Part shown: in pieces, positions 18,459 through 27,316 of the stretch
Position numbering within the stretch: position 1 is the stretch's first letter
How the letters are laid out: each line of letters begins with the position of its first letter
From: Roseiarcus sp963717215
GTDB taxonomy: Bacteria; Pseudomonadota; Alphaproteobacteria; Rhizobiales; Beijerinckiaceae
Assembly: GCA_963717215.1 (NCBI GenBank)
Contig: CAVQVS010000006.1
Coordinates: 1 to 64,000, forward strand
DNA: 64,000 bases
Reading direction: 5' to 3'
Program-made: the position numbers and the translations under genes
Notes under the pieces: model-generated
What the model saw: the letters and a program-made list of their open reading frames with translations, nothing else
What the model was told of the DNA's origin: nothing
Databases searched by the model: none

Positions 18459-18869
18459 CTAGCCGGCTGCGACCGTGGGCGACCATGGGCCGTGCGCAGA
18501 TACCGCCTCCTCCATCCCGGGCCAGGGCGGCATGGTGATCGCGACGAACGCCAGGGCCGAACCGGCGTCGGCGCGAAACTGAAACGCGGCGCCGAGCGGG
18601 ATGGTCAGCGACGTCCCAGGGCCGAGCGGATCGATCGATTCGACGCAACCCTGGCGGCGCCAGATGGCGCCCCTCCCGCTGACCACAAACCAGATTTCCT
18701 CGACCGTCCGATGCGTGACCGCGTGCGACACCGCGCCGGCGGGCAATTCGAAATGCGCCATGCTTCCACCGGCGAGGCTCAAAAGGAGGCGCACCGCCGT
18801 TCCGTCCGGCGCGGTCGCGTCGACGCCCTCGCCCAGCGTCTTGGTTTCGTAAGGCTTGGTCGCCGGCAT
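18459..18869 (-). CDS. Cupin-domain protein
   Basis: A 136-residue single-domain cupin. The conserved first motif appears as AVSHAVTHRTVEEIWFVVSG and the second as PLGAAFQFRADAG. The second His of motif 1 is spaced as in small metal-binding cupins with a Glu (TVEEIW). It lies between tRNA-Thr and divergent pyrE, with 81 bp to the latter. The reaction or ligand is unknown. Confidence 0.8.
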   Translation of the reverse strand: MPATKPYETKTLGEGVDATAPDGTAVRLLLSLAGGSMAHFELPAGAVSHAVTHRTVEEIWFVVSGRGAIWRRQGCVESIDPLGPGTSLTIPLGAAFQFRADAGSALAFVAITMPPWPGMEEAVSAHGPWSPTVAAG

Positions 18870-18950
18870 CGGATGAGCCTCCCGGTTTCAGGGCGCCACG
18901 GAAGCCGCGCTCAGCTTGGCGGGGCGATCGACGGCCTGCTAAGAAAGGGT

Positions 18951-19556
18951 ATGACGAATCCAAGCCTAACCGCGGATCAGGCGCTTGACGAGTTTCGCGC
19001 CGCCGGCGCCCTGCTCACCGGCCATTTCATCCTGTCGTCGGGCCTGCACTCGCCGGTGTTTCTGCAAAAGATGTTCGTGTTCCAGGATCCGGCGCGCACC
19101 GAGCGCTTGTGCCGCGCGCTGGCGGAGAAAGCCCGCGAAACGTTTGGCGCGATCGACATCGTCGCCTCGCCCGCGCTCGGCGGCATCGTTCCTGGCTACG
19201 AGACCGCGCGCTGGCTCGGCGCCAAGGCGATCTTCGTCGAGCGGGAAGGGGGCGTCTTCAAGCTGCGCCGCGGCTTCGCGATCGCTCCAGGCGCGCGCGT
19301 GTTGATGGTCGAGGACATCATTACGACCGGCCTCTCATCGCGCGAGACGCTGGCGGCTCTGGCCGAGCATCCCGGAACGATCGTCGGCGCCGCCTGCCTG
19401 ATCGACCGTTCCAACGGCGAAGCCGACATCGGGGTTAAGCGCGTGGCGCTGGCGACGCTCGACATTCCAGCTTACGCGCCCAACGCGCTGCCCCCCGAAC
19501 TGGCGGCGATTCCGGCCGTCAAACCCGGCAGCCGCGCGCTCGCTGGCGCGGCTTGA
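18951..19556 (+). CDS. pyrE: Orotate phosphoribosyltransferase
   Basis: A 201-residue enzyme that makes OMP from orotate and PRPP in pyrimidine synthesis. The PRPP-binding motif is VLMVEDIITTGLSS at about residues 118-131, with SPALGGIVPGYETARWLG and FVEREGGVFKLRRGF before it. ATG at 18951 is preceded by AAGAAAGGGT. It heads a compact run with pdxJ (29-bp gap) and acpS (4-bp overlap), an arrangement common in Rhizobiales. Length is normal for the alphaproteobacterial form. Confidence 0.96.
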   Translation: MTNPSLTADQALDEFRAAGALLTGHFILSSGLHSPVFLQKMFVFQDPARTERLCRALAEKARETFGAIDIVASPALGGIVPGYETARWLGAKAIFVEREGGVFKLRRGFAIAPGARVLMVEDIITTGLSSRETLAALAEHPGTIVGAACLIDRSNGEADIGVKRVALATLDIPAYAPNALPPELAAIPAVKPGSRALAGAA

Positions 19557-19585
19557 GCGGCCCAAAACGAACGAGGAGCGGCCCG

Positions 19586-20344
19586 ATGAAAGCGCTCAGG
19601 CTTGGCGTGAACGTCGATCATGTCGCGACCGTCCGCAACGCCCGCGGCGGCGCGGTTCCCGATCCTGTTCGCGCCGCGCTCATGGCGATCGAAGCTGGCG
19701 CCGACGGTGTCACGGCTCATCTACGGGAGGATCGCCGGCACATTCTGGACGACGACATGGTCCGCCTGAAAGCTTCGATCGCCAAGCCGCTCAATTTCGA
19801 GATGGCCGCGACCGAGCCCATGCTCGATATCGCGCTCAAGATCCGCCCGCACGCCTGTTGTCTCGTGCCGGAAAAGCGAACGGAACGCACGACCGAAGGT
19901 GGGCTCGACGTGGTCGGCGGATTCAGAGCCTTGAAGCCGTTCGTCGACGAGCTCACGCGGGAAGGAATCCGGGTGTCAATGTTCGTCGAACCGTCGCCGG
20001 AGGCGTTGAAAGCCAGCGCCGAACTCGGCGCGCCAGTCGTCGAGCTCCACACCGGGGCCTGGTGCGACGCGCGGGCTCGCGGCGAAGCCGCCAAGGCCGA
20101 TCATGAATTCGCCCGCCTCAGCGCCGCCGCCGCACAGAGCCAGGCGCTCGGGCTCGAGTGTCATGCCGGCCACGGCCTCGACTACGACACCGCGCGGATG
20201 ATCGCCGCCCTGCCCCAGATCGTCGAACTCAACATCGGCCATTTCCTCATCGGTGAGGCGATCTTTGTCGGTCTCGCGGAAACCGTGAAGGCGATGCGCA
20301 TGGCGATGAATGAGGGGCGTGCATCCATGGAGCGCCGGCTTTGA
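19586..20344 (+). CDS. pdxJ: Pyridoxine 5'-phosphate synthase
   Basis: A 252-residue TIM-barrel enzyme condensing 1-deoxyxylulose 5-phosphate and 3-amino-2-oxopropyl phosphate into PNP. Typical segments are RLGVNVDHVATVRNARGG, HLREDRRHI, LVPEKRTERTTEGGLDV, VELHTGAWCDA, ECHAGHGLDY and ELNIGHFLIGEAIF. Catalytic Glu and His positions in these motifs are intact. GAGGAGC is 8 bp before the ATG at 19586. Confidence 0.97.
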   Translation: MKALRLGVNVDHVATVRNARGGAVPDPVRAALMAIEAGADGVTAHLREDRRHILDDDMVRLKASIAKPLNFEMAATEPMLDIALKIRPHACCLVPEKRTERTTEGGLDVVGGFRALKPFVDELTREGIRVSMFVEPSPEALKASAELGAPVVELHTGAWCDARARGEAAKADHEFARLSAAAAQSQALGLECHAGHGLDYDTARMIAALPQIVELNIGHFLIGEAIFVGLAETVKAMRMAMNEGRASMERRL

Positions 20345-20772
20345 TCATCGGCATCGGCAGCGACCTCTGCGACATCGAACGCATCGAAACCACGCTCGCG
20401 CGGCACGGCGAGCGTTTTACCGCCCGCTGCTTCACTGAGACTGAACAGCGTCGCTCGGATCGACGCGCCGGGCGGGCAGCGTCCTACGCCAAGAGATTCG
20501 CGGCCAAAGAGGCGTGCGCCAAAGCGTTGGGCACCGGCTTGAGGCGAGGCGTGTTCTGGCGCGACATGGGCGTGGTTAATCTTCCGTCCGGGCAGCCGAC
20601 CATGGAGCTCACTGGCGGCGCCGCCGACCGTCTGAAAGGGATGCTGCCGCTCGGGACCGAGCCGTTCATTCACCTGACAATCACCGACGAGGGGCCGTAC
20701 GCCCAGGCGTTCGTTGTCATCGAAGCCCGCCCTGCCCTTCTGCTACGCGAAAGCGACGCGCCCCCCGCCTAA
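20341..20772 (+). CDS. acpS: Holo-[acyl-carrier-protein] synthase
   Basis: A 143-residue enzyme moving phosphopantetheine from CoA to ACP. MIIGIGSDLCDIERIE carries the Mg-binding Asp, and KRFAAKEACAKALGTG carries the conserved Glu and Lys. The start is TTG at 20341, in a 4-bp TTGA overlap with the pdxJ stop, so translation is coupled. The order pdxJ-acpS is conserved across Rhizobiales; the lepB-rnc-era genes that often follow are absent here. Confidence 0.95.
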   Translation: MIIGIGSDLCDIERIETTLARHGERFTARCFTETEQRRSDRRAGRAASYAKRFAAKEACAKALGTGLRRGVFWRDMGVVNLPSGQPTMELTGGAADRLKGMLPLGTEPFIHLTITDEGPYAQAFVVIEARPALLLRESDAPPA

Positions 20773-21055
20773 GGCTCCATCAAGAAACCATCGGCGTGGA
20801 CCCGTTTTGACCGGGAGGAGACGTTCGCGGCTCGAAACCGCACTTCGCGATCGGGTCTTTGGCGCTGAAGCGGCTCGGGCGCGGGTTCGACGACCGTGCG
20901 CCCCGTCATCGCGTCCAAGGCCCAAGAGCCAGATGCCGCCGGTTGCTCACCGGGCGCCGACAGGCTTGGAGCCTCAGCCCGAAAAGTTGCGCGAAGCCTG
21001 TGAAACCATTGGCGTGCGTAAACTTGTGCGGGGACGCGGTTCTCTATGAAGAGGC

Positions 21056-21757
21056 CTAACCCGACGTCCTCTTCTTTCTGCTCTTGTGGCCTGTCGGCGA
21101 GGGGCCGCCAGTCCCGCCCTCAAAACCGACCGTGATCGAATAGAGGTCGGCAAGCTGAAGAGTGGGCATCGGCAGATTAACCGGATCGGTCACAATACGA
21201 AACTGGCCCCCCTTCACCCCGTCCGTCGTCGCCTCGGCCCGATAGGTCTGGGAAAAGATCGAAGTGTTGTCGGTGAGCCGCGTCACGGTGATCTTCAGCG
21301 GCGCGCTGAACGTCCCAGCTTGCCCCGCCGGTCCAATCACCACCTGGCCCGCCACGCCGATTTTGACGCCCGCCTGCCCCGCGCCGGCCGGATCGCATTG
21401 GCGCGCGGTATCCTCGATATTGAATTGATAGCGCACCGAGGAATTCTCCGGGCCGCCGACGCGCAGCGCCGCGCCGCCGTCAGCGACGGTCACCTCCGGG
21501 CAATTGATATCCTGCGCGGCGACGGGGAGAACCTTCAGCCTGTCGGTCGGATGAGCCGTGGGCTGAACCACCGCCTCCTTCGAGTTCGGGTTCGCGCCTA
21601 GGTGGATGCTCGCAGCATTCGGATCGGTATGGGAGAAGAAGCCGCCGACAGAACTGCCGGCGGAGCTCATTGCGCCGCCGACCGTGTCGCAGCCGGTTAG
21701 ACCGCCAAGGGCGGCCGAAAGAAGCGCGATGCGAACCAGCGTGGCGCGAGCGATCAT
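21056..21757 (-). CDS. Conserved lipoprotein of unknown function
   Basis: A 233-residue outer- or inner-membrane lipoprotein. The signal peptide MIARATLVRIALLSAALGG ends in lipobox LTGC, followed by a Gly/Ser-rich linker. The mature part is beta-rich (INCPEVTVADGGAALRVGG, VRYQFNIEDTARQC) and has one conserved Cys pair. ATG at 21757 is preferred to a TTG 18 bp upstream because it starts directly with the signal peptide. Similar lipoproteins are widespread in Rhizobiales but I know no assigned function. Confidence 0.8.
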   Translation of the reverse strand: MIARATLVRIALLSAALGGLTGCDTVGGAMSSAGSSVGGFFSHTDPNAASIHLGANPNSKEAVVQPTAHPTDRLKVLPVAAQDINCPEVTVADGGAALRVGGPENSSVRYQFNIEDTARQCDPAGAGQAGVKIGVAGQVVIGPAGQAGTFSAPLKITVTRLTDNTSIFSQTYRAEATTDGVKGGQFRIVTDPVNLPMPTLQLADLYSITVGFEGGTGGPSPTGHKSRKKRTSG

Positions 21758-21830
21758 TGCGTCTGACTTCGACAATTGAGCAGCTCAAATTCGTTTGAAG
21801 ATGAGCGCGGTGCTTACCCCGGTCACGGCG

Positions 21831-22367
21831 TCAAGGCAATTGTTCGTAGGCTTCCTTGAAGCCCGCGAGCGGCGCCTGCACGCCGACGCCTTCCTCGGGC
21901 GTCTGGAAGATGCCAAGCGTCGCCGTCTTTCCGGTCTTCAGCTTGTCGAGCAGCGCTTGATCCATGGCCAATTGGCCGACGCAGCCATTCGGAAGACATT
22001 GCAGGAAACTCAACCGGCCCGCCTCCGCGTTGTCGATCCGCAAGCTTATGCCGGGGGGAAGCAGCACCCCGAGCGGCGCAACGACCCGCATGAGGCGCGC
22101 CTTGCGATCCGCGGTATTCAGCACGATCACGACCAGAATCAGGTTCGGCCGGTCCTGGTCGACGACGCTGAGCACGATCGCGCATTGCTCGTGGGCCGCG
22201 CCGGGGGGAGTTTCGCAACGGGTCACCCAATCGCCGTGCTTCTCCCTCACTGCGCCCTTCACCTCCGAGTCGACCGCGAAAGCGTGGGATTGGAGCAACA
22301 GCAGGCCGCCGACGAGGCTCATAAGCGCCCAGCCGGCTTTCGGTCGTTTTGCCTTGATGAACGCCAT
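21831..22367 (-). CDS. Invasion-associated locus B (IalB) family protein
   Basis: A 178-residue exported protein. The signal segment is WALMSLVGGLLLLQSHAFA. The mature part has the IalB pattern GDWVTRCETPPGAAHEQCAI, then LRIDNAEAGRLSFLQCLPNG, with paired cysteines, and a C-terminal region resembling the end of the family. IalB proteins are periplasmic; in Bartonella they aid erythrocyte entry, but in free-living Rhizobiales the role is unknown. Confidence 0.85.
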   Translation of the reverse strand: MAFIKAKRPKAGWALMSLVGGLLLLQSHAFAVDSEVKGAVREKHGDWVTRCETPPGAAHEQCAIVLSVVDQDRPNLILVVIVLNTADRKARLMRVVAPLGVLLPPGISLRIDNAEAGRLSFLQCLPNGCVGQLAMDQALLDKLKTGKTATLGIFQTPEEGVGVQAPLAGFKEAYEQLP

Positions 22368-22485
22368 CGTCCGAACTGAAATCCTTTGTATCCATTGGTG
22401 GCGACGCGATGGTCGAGGCAGGAGGCGGTTCACCGCTCGTGGCCGACAACCGGCGCAAAAATGAGGCGGAGGAGGAGTTAGGAGA

Positions 22486-22560
22486 TGGTGGGCGCTAGAG
22501 GGATTGAACCTCTGACCCCTACCATGTCAAGGTAGTGCTCTACCGCTGAGCTAAGCGCCC
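22486..22560 (-). tRNA. tRNA-Val (anticodon GAC)
   Basis: A 75-nt minus-strand cloverleaf with encoded CCA. Acceptor GGGCGCT/AGCGCCC, D arm GCTC/GAGC, anticodon stem CTACC/GGTAG with loop TTGACAT (GAC), T arm AGAGG/CCTCT with loop TTCAATC. All stems pair perfectly. Confidence 0.97.
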
Positions 22561-22679
22561 ATCTCCCATGATCTCGAGCGACGATCAGCCCGCTCAAGGA
22601 CGGCGCGATATAGACGCTCATCGCCCAACGCGCAATGGGTGAGGCGAGCCTTCGCGTGTCCGCAACCTCCCCGCCCACC

Positions 22680-23183
22680 ATGACCCCATCCCGGCTTACG
22701 TTGCGCCCGGCCGCACTTGCCGACATCGCCGCCATCATGGCGATCGAACGCTTGCCGGATTACGAGCTATACGTCGCCCGTTCCGACGACGAGGGGCATC
22801 GCGCGATGCTGTCGTCGCCCCCCCACGCCTACCGGCTTGGCGTCGGGCGATCGGGGGCGATCGAGGGCTTCGCCATCCTGCGCGGCCTCGGCGATCCGCA
22901 CCTGAACCTCTACCTCAAGCGGATCGCAGTCGCCCGCCCCGGCCAGGGCCTGGGGACCGCGTTTCTGGGCCTCGTTCTCGATGAAGCTTTCGGTCCGCTG
23001 GGCGCCGAGCGCTTCCATCTCGACTGCTTCGCCGACAATGTCCGCGCGCAGCGATCCTACGAGAAGCTGGGTTTCACCCGCGACGGCGTGATGCGCAAAG
23101 CCTACCGGCTGGCCGACGGCGCGCGCGCCGACCTCGTCATGATGGCGATCCTGAAAAACGAATGGGAAGCGCGCCGGCGCTAG
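22680..23183 (+). CDS. GNAT-family N-acetyltransferase
   Basis: A 167-residue GNAT enzyme. The N terminus LTLRPAALADIAAIMAIER is the family start; the acetyl-CoA loop is VARPGQGLGTAFL, followed by FHLDCFADNVRAQRSYEKLGF. An in-frame ATG at 22635 would add 15 residues with no similarity; neither start has a clear ribosome-binding site. It resembles RimI/RimJ-type and small-molecule acetyltransferases; the substrate is not predictable. Confidence 0.86.
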   Translation: MTPSRLTLRPAALADIAAIMAIERLPDYELYVARSDDEGHRAMLSSPPHAYRLGVGRSGAIEGFAILRGLGDPHLNLYLKRIAVARPGQGLGTAFLGLVLDEAFGPLGAERFHLDCFADNVRAQRSYEKLGFTRDGVMRKAYRLADGARADLVMMAILKNEWEARRR

Positions 23184-23196
23184 CGGTCCGCTCCAG

Positions 23197-23251
23197 GATT
23201 AGCGAGTCCGAAACGAGCCTTTTCAAAGGCTTGCGCCGCGATTAGCGAGTC
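23197..23251 (+). repeat. Dispersed repeat element, copy B (diverged)
   Basis: The 12-mer GATTAGCGAGTC occurs at 23197-23208 and again at 23240-23251. Between them is the conserved block at 23209-23237, CGAAACGAGCCTTTTCAAAG then GCTTGCGCC. The block aligns with copies A, C and D through the CGAAAC and CTTTTCAA parts and is diverged after that. The 10-bp phased repeats of the other copies are missing. Confidence 0.5.
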
Positions 23252-23811
23252 ACTCCCAACTTGAGCCGCTCGCTTCGACCCCGCCTCGAGGCCCCTTGAA
23301 TGCGGCGTCGAAGGCGCCGCGCTCAGGGAATGCGAGCTTCGATAGATTGATGCGCTGATCGCTGACATCATAAGCCCTGCGCGCAATTCTGTAAAGCAGA
23401 AAGATGGACCAAACCAAAATCCATGAACTCTTTCAACTGCTTATGCTAGACGATGACGGCGTGGCGGCGTGGCCAGCGAGCCGCGGGCAATGCAGTTAGC
23501 GTCGTGGCGCTTTCTCACCGGCTCGCGCTCCGCGCGGGCGCCGACGCTCCCTGAATAAATTGGGTCTGACAATTGTTTATCTTCAATGTTCTATAACCAA
23601 AATCTCATACTGCTTGTGCGGCGGCGGGCGCTCAAGGCGCTCCTGGGTGAGTCAGCCGCTCAGCCTAATCTCGCCGGTTGGGGCGGCGCAGGCATCCTTG
23701 CGCATTGACAACCCGCACGGGTCATGGTTCTGCACAGCCGTTGGCGCTCTCTCGCGTCCGGATCAGGCTCATGCCGCGCAGCTGGTTGAAAACGACGACC
23801 AAAACGCGCCG

Positions 23812-23875
23812 CCCGCTGAAAAGCGGGACGAACGGCTAAACCTGCGCTCCCGTGTCTCCCCGGCGGGCCGCCGGG
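23812..23875 (+). promoter_or_regulatory. Two hairpins in the asd leader
   Basis: CCCGCT-GAAA-AGCGGG (23812-23827) is a perfect 6-bp stem with a GNRA-type loop. CCCGGCGG/CCGCCGGG (23859-23875) is an 8-bp perfect inverted repeat. They precede the asd start by 106 and 58 bp. No known riboswitch consensus is recognised and there is no T-run, so a regulatory role is only a possibility. Confidence 0.3.
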
Positions 23876-23932
23876 TTCACGAAGTCCTCGCTCGCGGACT
23901 TGAGGGGAGGCAGGGCGAACAAGGATTTCATC

Positions 23933-24970
23933 ATGTCAGGCTTCAAGGTCGCGGTCGCCGGCGCTACCGGCAATGTTGGCCACGAGATGCTCTCGATCCT
24001 CGCGGAGCGCCAATTCCCGGTTTCAGAAGTGGTCGCGCTCGCCTCTCCCGCTTCGATCGGCCGCGAGGTCTCGTTCGGCGACAGGACGCTCAAGTGCAAG
24101 GCGCTCGAGCATTATGATTTTTCCGACACCGACATCTGCCTCATGTCGGCGGGCGGAGCGGTTTCGAAAGAATATTCGCCCAGGATCGGCGCAAAGGGAT
24201 GCGTCGTCATCGACAATTCGTCGGCCTGGCGCCTCGACCCGGACGTGCCGCTGATCGTGCCCGAGGTGAACGCGGCCACGGCGAAGGGATTCGGCAAGAA
24301 GAACATCATCGCCAACCCCAATTGCTCGACGGCGCAACTCGTCGTGGCGCTGAAGCCGCTGCACGACCGCGCGACAATCCGGCGGGTGGTGGTGGCGACC
24401 TACCAGTCGGTCTCCGGGGCCGGCAAAGAGGCGATGGACGAATTGTTCGCCCAGACGCGCGCCGTGTTCGTGTCCGATCCGGTCGAGCCGAGAAAGTTCA
24501 CCAAGCGAATCGCCTTCAACGTCATTCCGCAGATCGACGTGTTCATGGACGACGGCTCGACCAAGGAAGAGTGGAAGATGGTCGCCGAGACCAAGAAAAT
24601 CCTCGACCCCAAGATCAAGCTGACGGCCACCTGCGTCAGGGTGCCCGTGTTCATCGGCCACTCGGAGGCCGTCAATATCGAGTTCGTCGATCCGATCAGC
24701 GCCGACGAGGCGCGGGAGATCCTGAGCCGCGCGCCCGGCTGCCTGGTTATCGACCGACGGGAACCCGGCGGTTACATCACCCCCCACGAGGCGGCGGGGG
24801 AAGACGCGACCTACATTTCCCGAATCCGCGACGACCCGACGATCGACAACGGCATCAACCTTTGGGTGGTGTCCGACAATCTGCGCAAAGGGGCGGCGCT
24901 CAACGCGGTGCAGATCGCGGAAGTTCTGGTCAATCGCGGCTGGCTGAAGCCCAAGATGAAGGCGGCGTAG
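23933..24970 (+). CDS. asd: Aspartate-semialdehyde dehydrogenase
   Basis: A 345-residue NADPH enzyme reducing aspartyl phosphate to the semialdehyde for Lys, Thr, Met and diaminopimelate. NADP motif VAVAGATGNVGHEML, catalytic Cys in NPNCSTAQLV (about residue 130), catalytic His in CVRVPVFIGHSEAVN. ATG at 23933 has AAGGA 6 bp upstream and gives the standard MSGFKVAVAGATG start; a longer frame from 23852 is not used. Single-copy and presumably essential. Confidence 0.97.
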   Translation: MSGFKVAVAGATGNVGHEMLSILAERQFPVSEVVALASPASIGREVSFGDRTLKCKALEHYDFSDTDICLMSAGGAVSKEYSPRIGAKGCVVIDNSSAWRLDPDVPLIVPEVNAATAKGFGKKNIIANPNCSTAQLVVALKPLHDRATIRRVVVATYQSVSGAGKEAMDELFAQTRAVFVSDPVEPRKFTKRIAFNVIPQIDVFMDDGSTKEEWKMVAETKKILDPKIKLTATCVRVPVFIGHSEAVNIEFVDPISADEAREILSRAPGCLVIDRREPGGYITPHEAAGEDATYISRIRDDPTIDNGINLWVVSDNLRKGAALNAVQIAEVLVNRGWLKPKMKAA

Positions 24971-25105
24971 CCTGTCGTTCGCGTAAAAGCGAAGGCGGCG
25001 GCTGAAACACCTATAGCTTCTCGCCGCTTTGCTTTGTCCGTTCAATCGTTATGGTATGGATACGAAAACGTCCGCGTTGTGTTTTAGGGATCGATTCGGC
25101 AATCC

Positions 25106-26053
25106 ATGGCGCAAGATCCGGATATTCGCCTGCTGACCTCCCCGCGCATTTTCCTGGTGGGGATGGCGGCGTTCCTGGCCCTGGTCGGATTCGTCGTCCT
25201 CATCCTCTATCAGCAGATCGCGATCGCCTTCAGCGCCAATCCCGGTTTGAACGGCTTGATCCTGGGCGTGCTGGCGATCGGCGCGCTGTTCACTTTCCGG
25301 CAGGTTATCCGGCTCTTCCGCGAGATCCACTGGGTCAACTCGTTGACTGGCGCGGTGACGGACGGCGCACCCCCGGCTCCCGTACTCCTTGCGCCGATGG
25401 CGGTGATGCTCAACGCTGGCGCGGGCGCGCGCGGCTTGTCGACGCTCACCACCCGCGCGATCCTGGATTCGATCGCCACGAGGCTCGACGAGGGCCGCGA
25501 ACTCAGCCGCTATCTGGTTGGTCTCCTGGTCTTCCTCGGGCTCCTCGGCACGTTTTGGGGCCTGCTGGAGACAGTCCACTCGATCGCTGGCGTCATCGAC
25601 AGCATGAAGACCGGTGTCAGCAACACGTCCATGTTCGACGATCTCAAGCAAGGACTGTCCGCGCCGATCGCCGGCATGAGCGTCTCATTCACCTCCTCGT
25701 TGTTCGGCCTTGCGAGTTCCTTGATCCTCGGCTTTCTCGATCTCCAGGCCGGTCAGGCGCAGAACCGATTCTATTCCGAATTCGAGGAGTTTCTCGCCAG
25801 CCACGTCCAGACGGCGCCGGTTGCCGAAGCGGCTCCCGAGGCGCCGGTCATCACCCAGGGCGCGCAGCCCGCGATTGAGTATCAGCGCGACTCCAAGGCG
25901 ATCGCGACGCTTGCCGAAGGCATTCAGGCCCTGGTCGGACACATGCGCACCGAACAACAGCAAATTCGCGATTGGGTCGACGCGCAGGCGACGCAACAGG
26001 AAGATATCGGCAAGCTCTTGCGGCGCCTGCTCGACGAACTGGGCGCGCGATGA
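25106..26053 (+). CDS. MotA/TolQ/ExbB-type proton-channel protein
   Basis: A 315-residue inner-membrane protein with four hydrophobic segments (about 14-36, 44-62, 133-156, 180-207). The last two form the conserved channel region GLLGTFWGLLETV and PIAGMSVSFTSSLFGLASSL. The C-terminal 60 residues are a soluble helix rich in Gln (RTEQQQIRDWVDAQATQQED). Together with the next gene it forms a stator-like pair separated by 41 bp. Flagellar genes are not in the window. Such orphan pairs occur in many alphaproteobacteria and their role is not established. Confidence 0.87.
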   Translation: MAQDPDIRLLTSPRIFLVGMAAFLALVGFVVLILYQQIAIAFSANPGLNGLILGVLAIGALFTFRQVIRLFREIHWVNSLTGAVTDGAPPAPVLLAPMAVMLNAGAGARGLSTLTTRAILDSIATRLDEGRELSRYLVGLLVFLGLLGTFWGLLETVHSIAGVIDSMKTGVSNTSMFDDLKQGLSAPIAGMSVSFTSSLFGLASSLILGFLDLQAGQAQNRFYSEFEEFLASHVQTAPVAEAAPEAPVITQGAQPAIEYQRDSKAIATLAEGIQALVGHMRTEQQQIRDWVDAQATQQEDIGKLLRRLLDELGAR

Positions 26054-26094
26054 AGAGGGGATTCACACTCGGCTGGCGGTTCGGGAGCTAAATC

Positions 26095-27124
26095 ATGGCG
26101 CTGTCGCGCGGACGCCGATACGAGCCGGTGAACTATTGGCCAGGCTTCGTCGACGCCTTGTCGACAATGCTGCTGGTGATCATCTTCCTGCTATCGGTCT
26201 TCATGCTGGCCCAGTTCTTCCTCTCGCGCGAGGTGACGGGCAAGGACGAGGCGCTGACGCGGCTCAATCGGCAGATCGAGGAACTGACCAATCTGCTGGC
26301 GCTCGAGCGAACCCAGAAGGGCGTCGACGAAAGCAAGATATCCGCCCTCACCGCCACTCTCGACTCGGCCCAGCGGGAGCAGAAGACGCTCAAGGACGCC
26401 GCGTCGCATGGCGTCGTCGACGCCGACGCCGCCAGCAGCCAAGCCTCGGCGGCGGCCCTTGTGCTCGATCAGCAGAAGCAGATATCGGCGCAGGCGCTGG
26501 CCCAGGTTGACGTGCTCAACCAGCAGATCGCCGCCCTTCGCAAGCAGCTTGCCGCGATCGAGGATGCGCTCGCCGCATCAGAATCGTCGAACAAGGAATC
26601 GCAGTCGAAGATCGCCGACCTCGGACAGCGCCTCAACGTCGCGCTGGCGCAGAAGGTTCAGGAGCTCAATCGTTATCGCTCGGACTTTTTTGGCCGCCTG
26701 CGGCAGATCCTTGGCGCCCGACCCGACGTCCGGGTGGTCGGCGATCGGTTCGTGTTCCAATCGTCTGTGCTGTTCGATGTCGGCAAGGCCGACATAAGCC
26801 CAGCCGGCCACCAGTCGCTCGACACGCTCGCCGCCGCCGTGGTCGACCTCGAGCGTGAGATTCCGCCTGACATTCCCTGGATCCTCAGAGTCGACGGACA
26901 CACCGACAACACTCCGATTTCCGGCAATGGCCCCTACAAGTCGAACTGGGAACTCTCGGCCGCACGAGCGGTCGCGGTGGTGCAATATCTGATCAGCAAA
27001 GGCGTCGAGGCCGACCGCCTGGCCGCCGCTGGTTTCGGCGAATTCCAGCCCCTCGACCAGGGGACTGACGAAGAACTCGCGCGCCCGCAATCGGCGCATC
27101 GAGCTCAAGCTCACCGAGCGATGA
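26095..27124 (+). CDS. MotB/OmpA-type peptidoglycan-binding stator protein, frame broken near 27075
   Basis: About 342 residues. One N-terminal membrane segment (NYWPGFVDALSTMLLVIIFL) carries Asp20 in the position of the MotB ion-binding Asp. Residues 50-215 are coiled coil, and 240-342 an OmpA-like peptidoglycan-binding domain (VDGHTDNTPISGNGPY, SNWELSAARAVAVVQYL). As sequenced, the frame changes after GTDEE; removing one base near 27075 restores RARNRRIELKLTER and the stop at 27122-27124. Without that correction the frame runs on to 27249 with an unrelated tail. Confidence 0.85.
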
Positions 27125-27316
27125 GTCGTTCGTTCACCATGGGATTTCGACAGGACGGCCCTCTTGCCCTGGCTATCCGCAGGTCGCGGCGCAACAGTTG
27201 CCATCGTCACCCTTCCCGGCTATCGCCGTGGCCAAAGATTAAGACATAGGCGCCGCGAGCAAGCCCAACCCCAATGGGGCCGATCGCGGAGGAAACGCGA
27301 AACGGGAGAGGCTAAC

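Larger units (their letters stand above)
23184..23932. other. 0.75-kb intergenic region before asd
   Basis: No gene is supported here. It holds dispersed repeat copy B (23197-23251), an AT-richer patch at about 23555-23620 and two hairpins in the asd leader. Open frames that run through into asd have no family-like sequence. Confidence 0.6.

Noticed and set aside
25106..27124. Zorya anti-phage system (ZorA/ZorB-like pair)
   Set aside because: The motor-type pair is there, but the ZorA-like protein lacks the very long C-terminal tail, and no zorC, zorD or zorE gene adjoins. The neighbours are asd and a binding protein, not defence genes.
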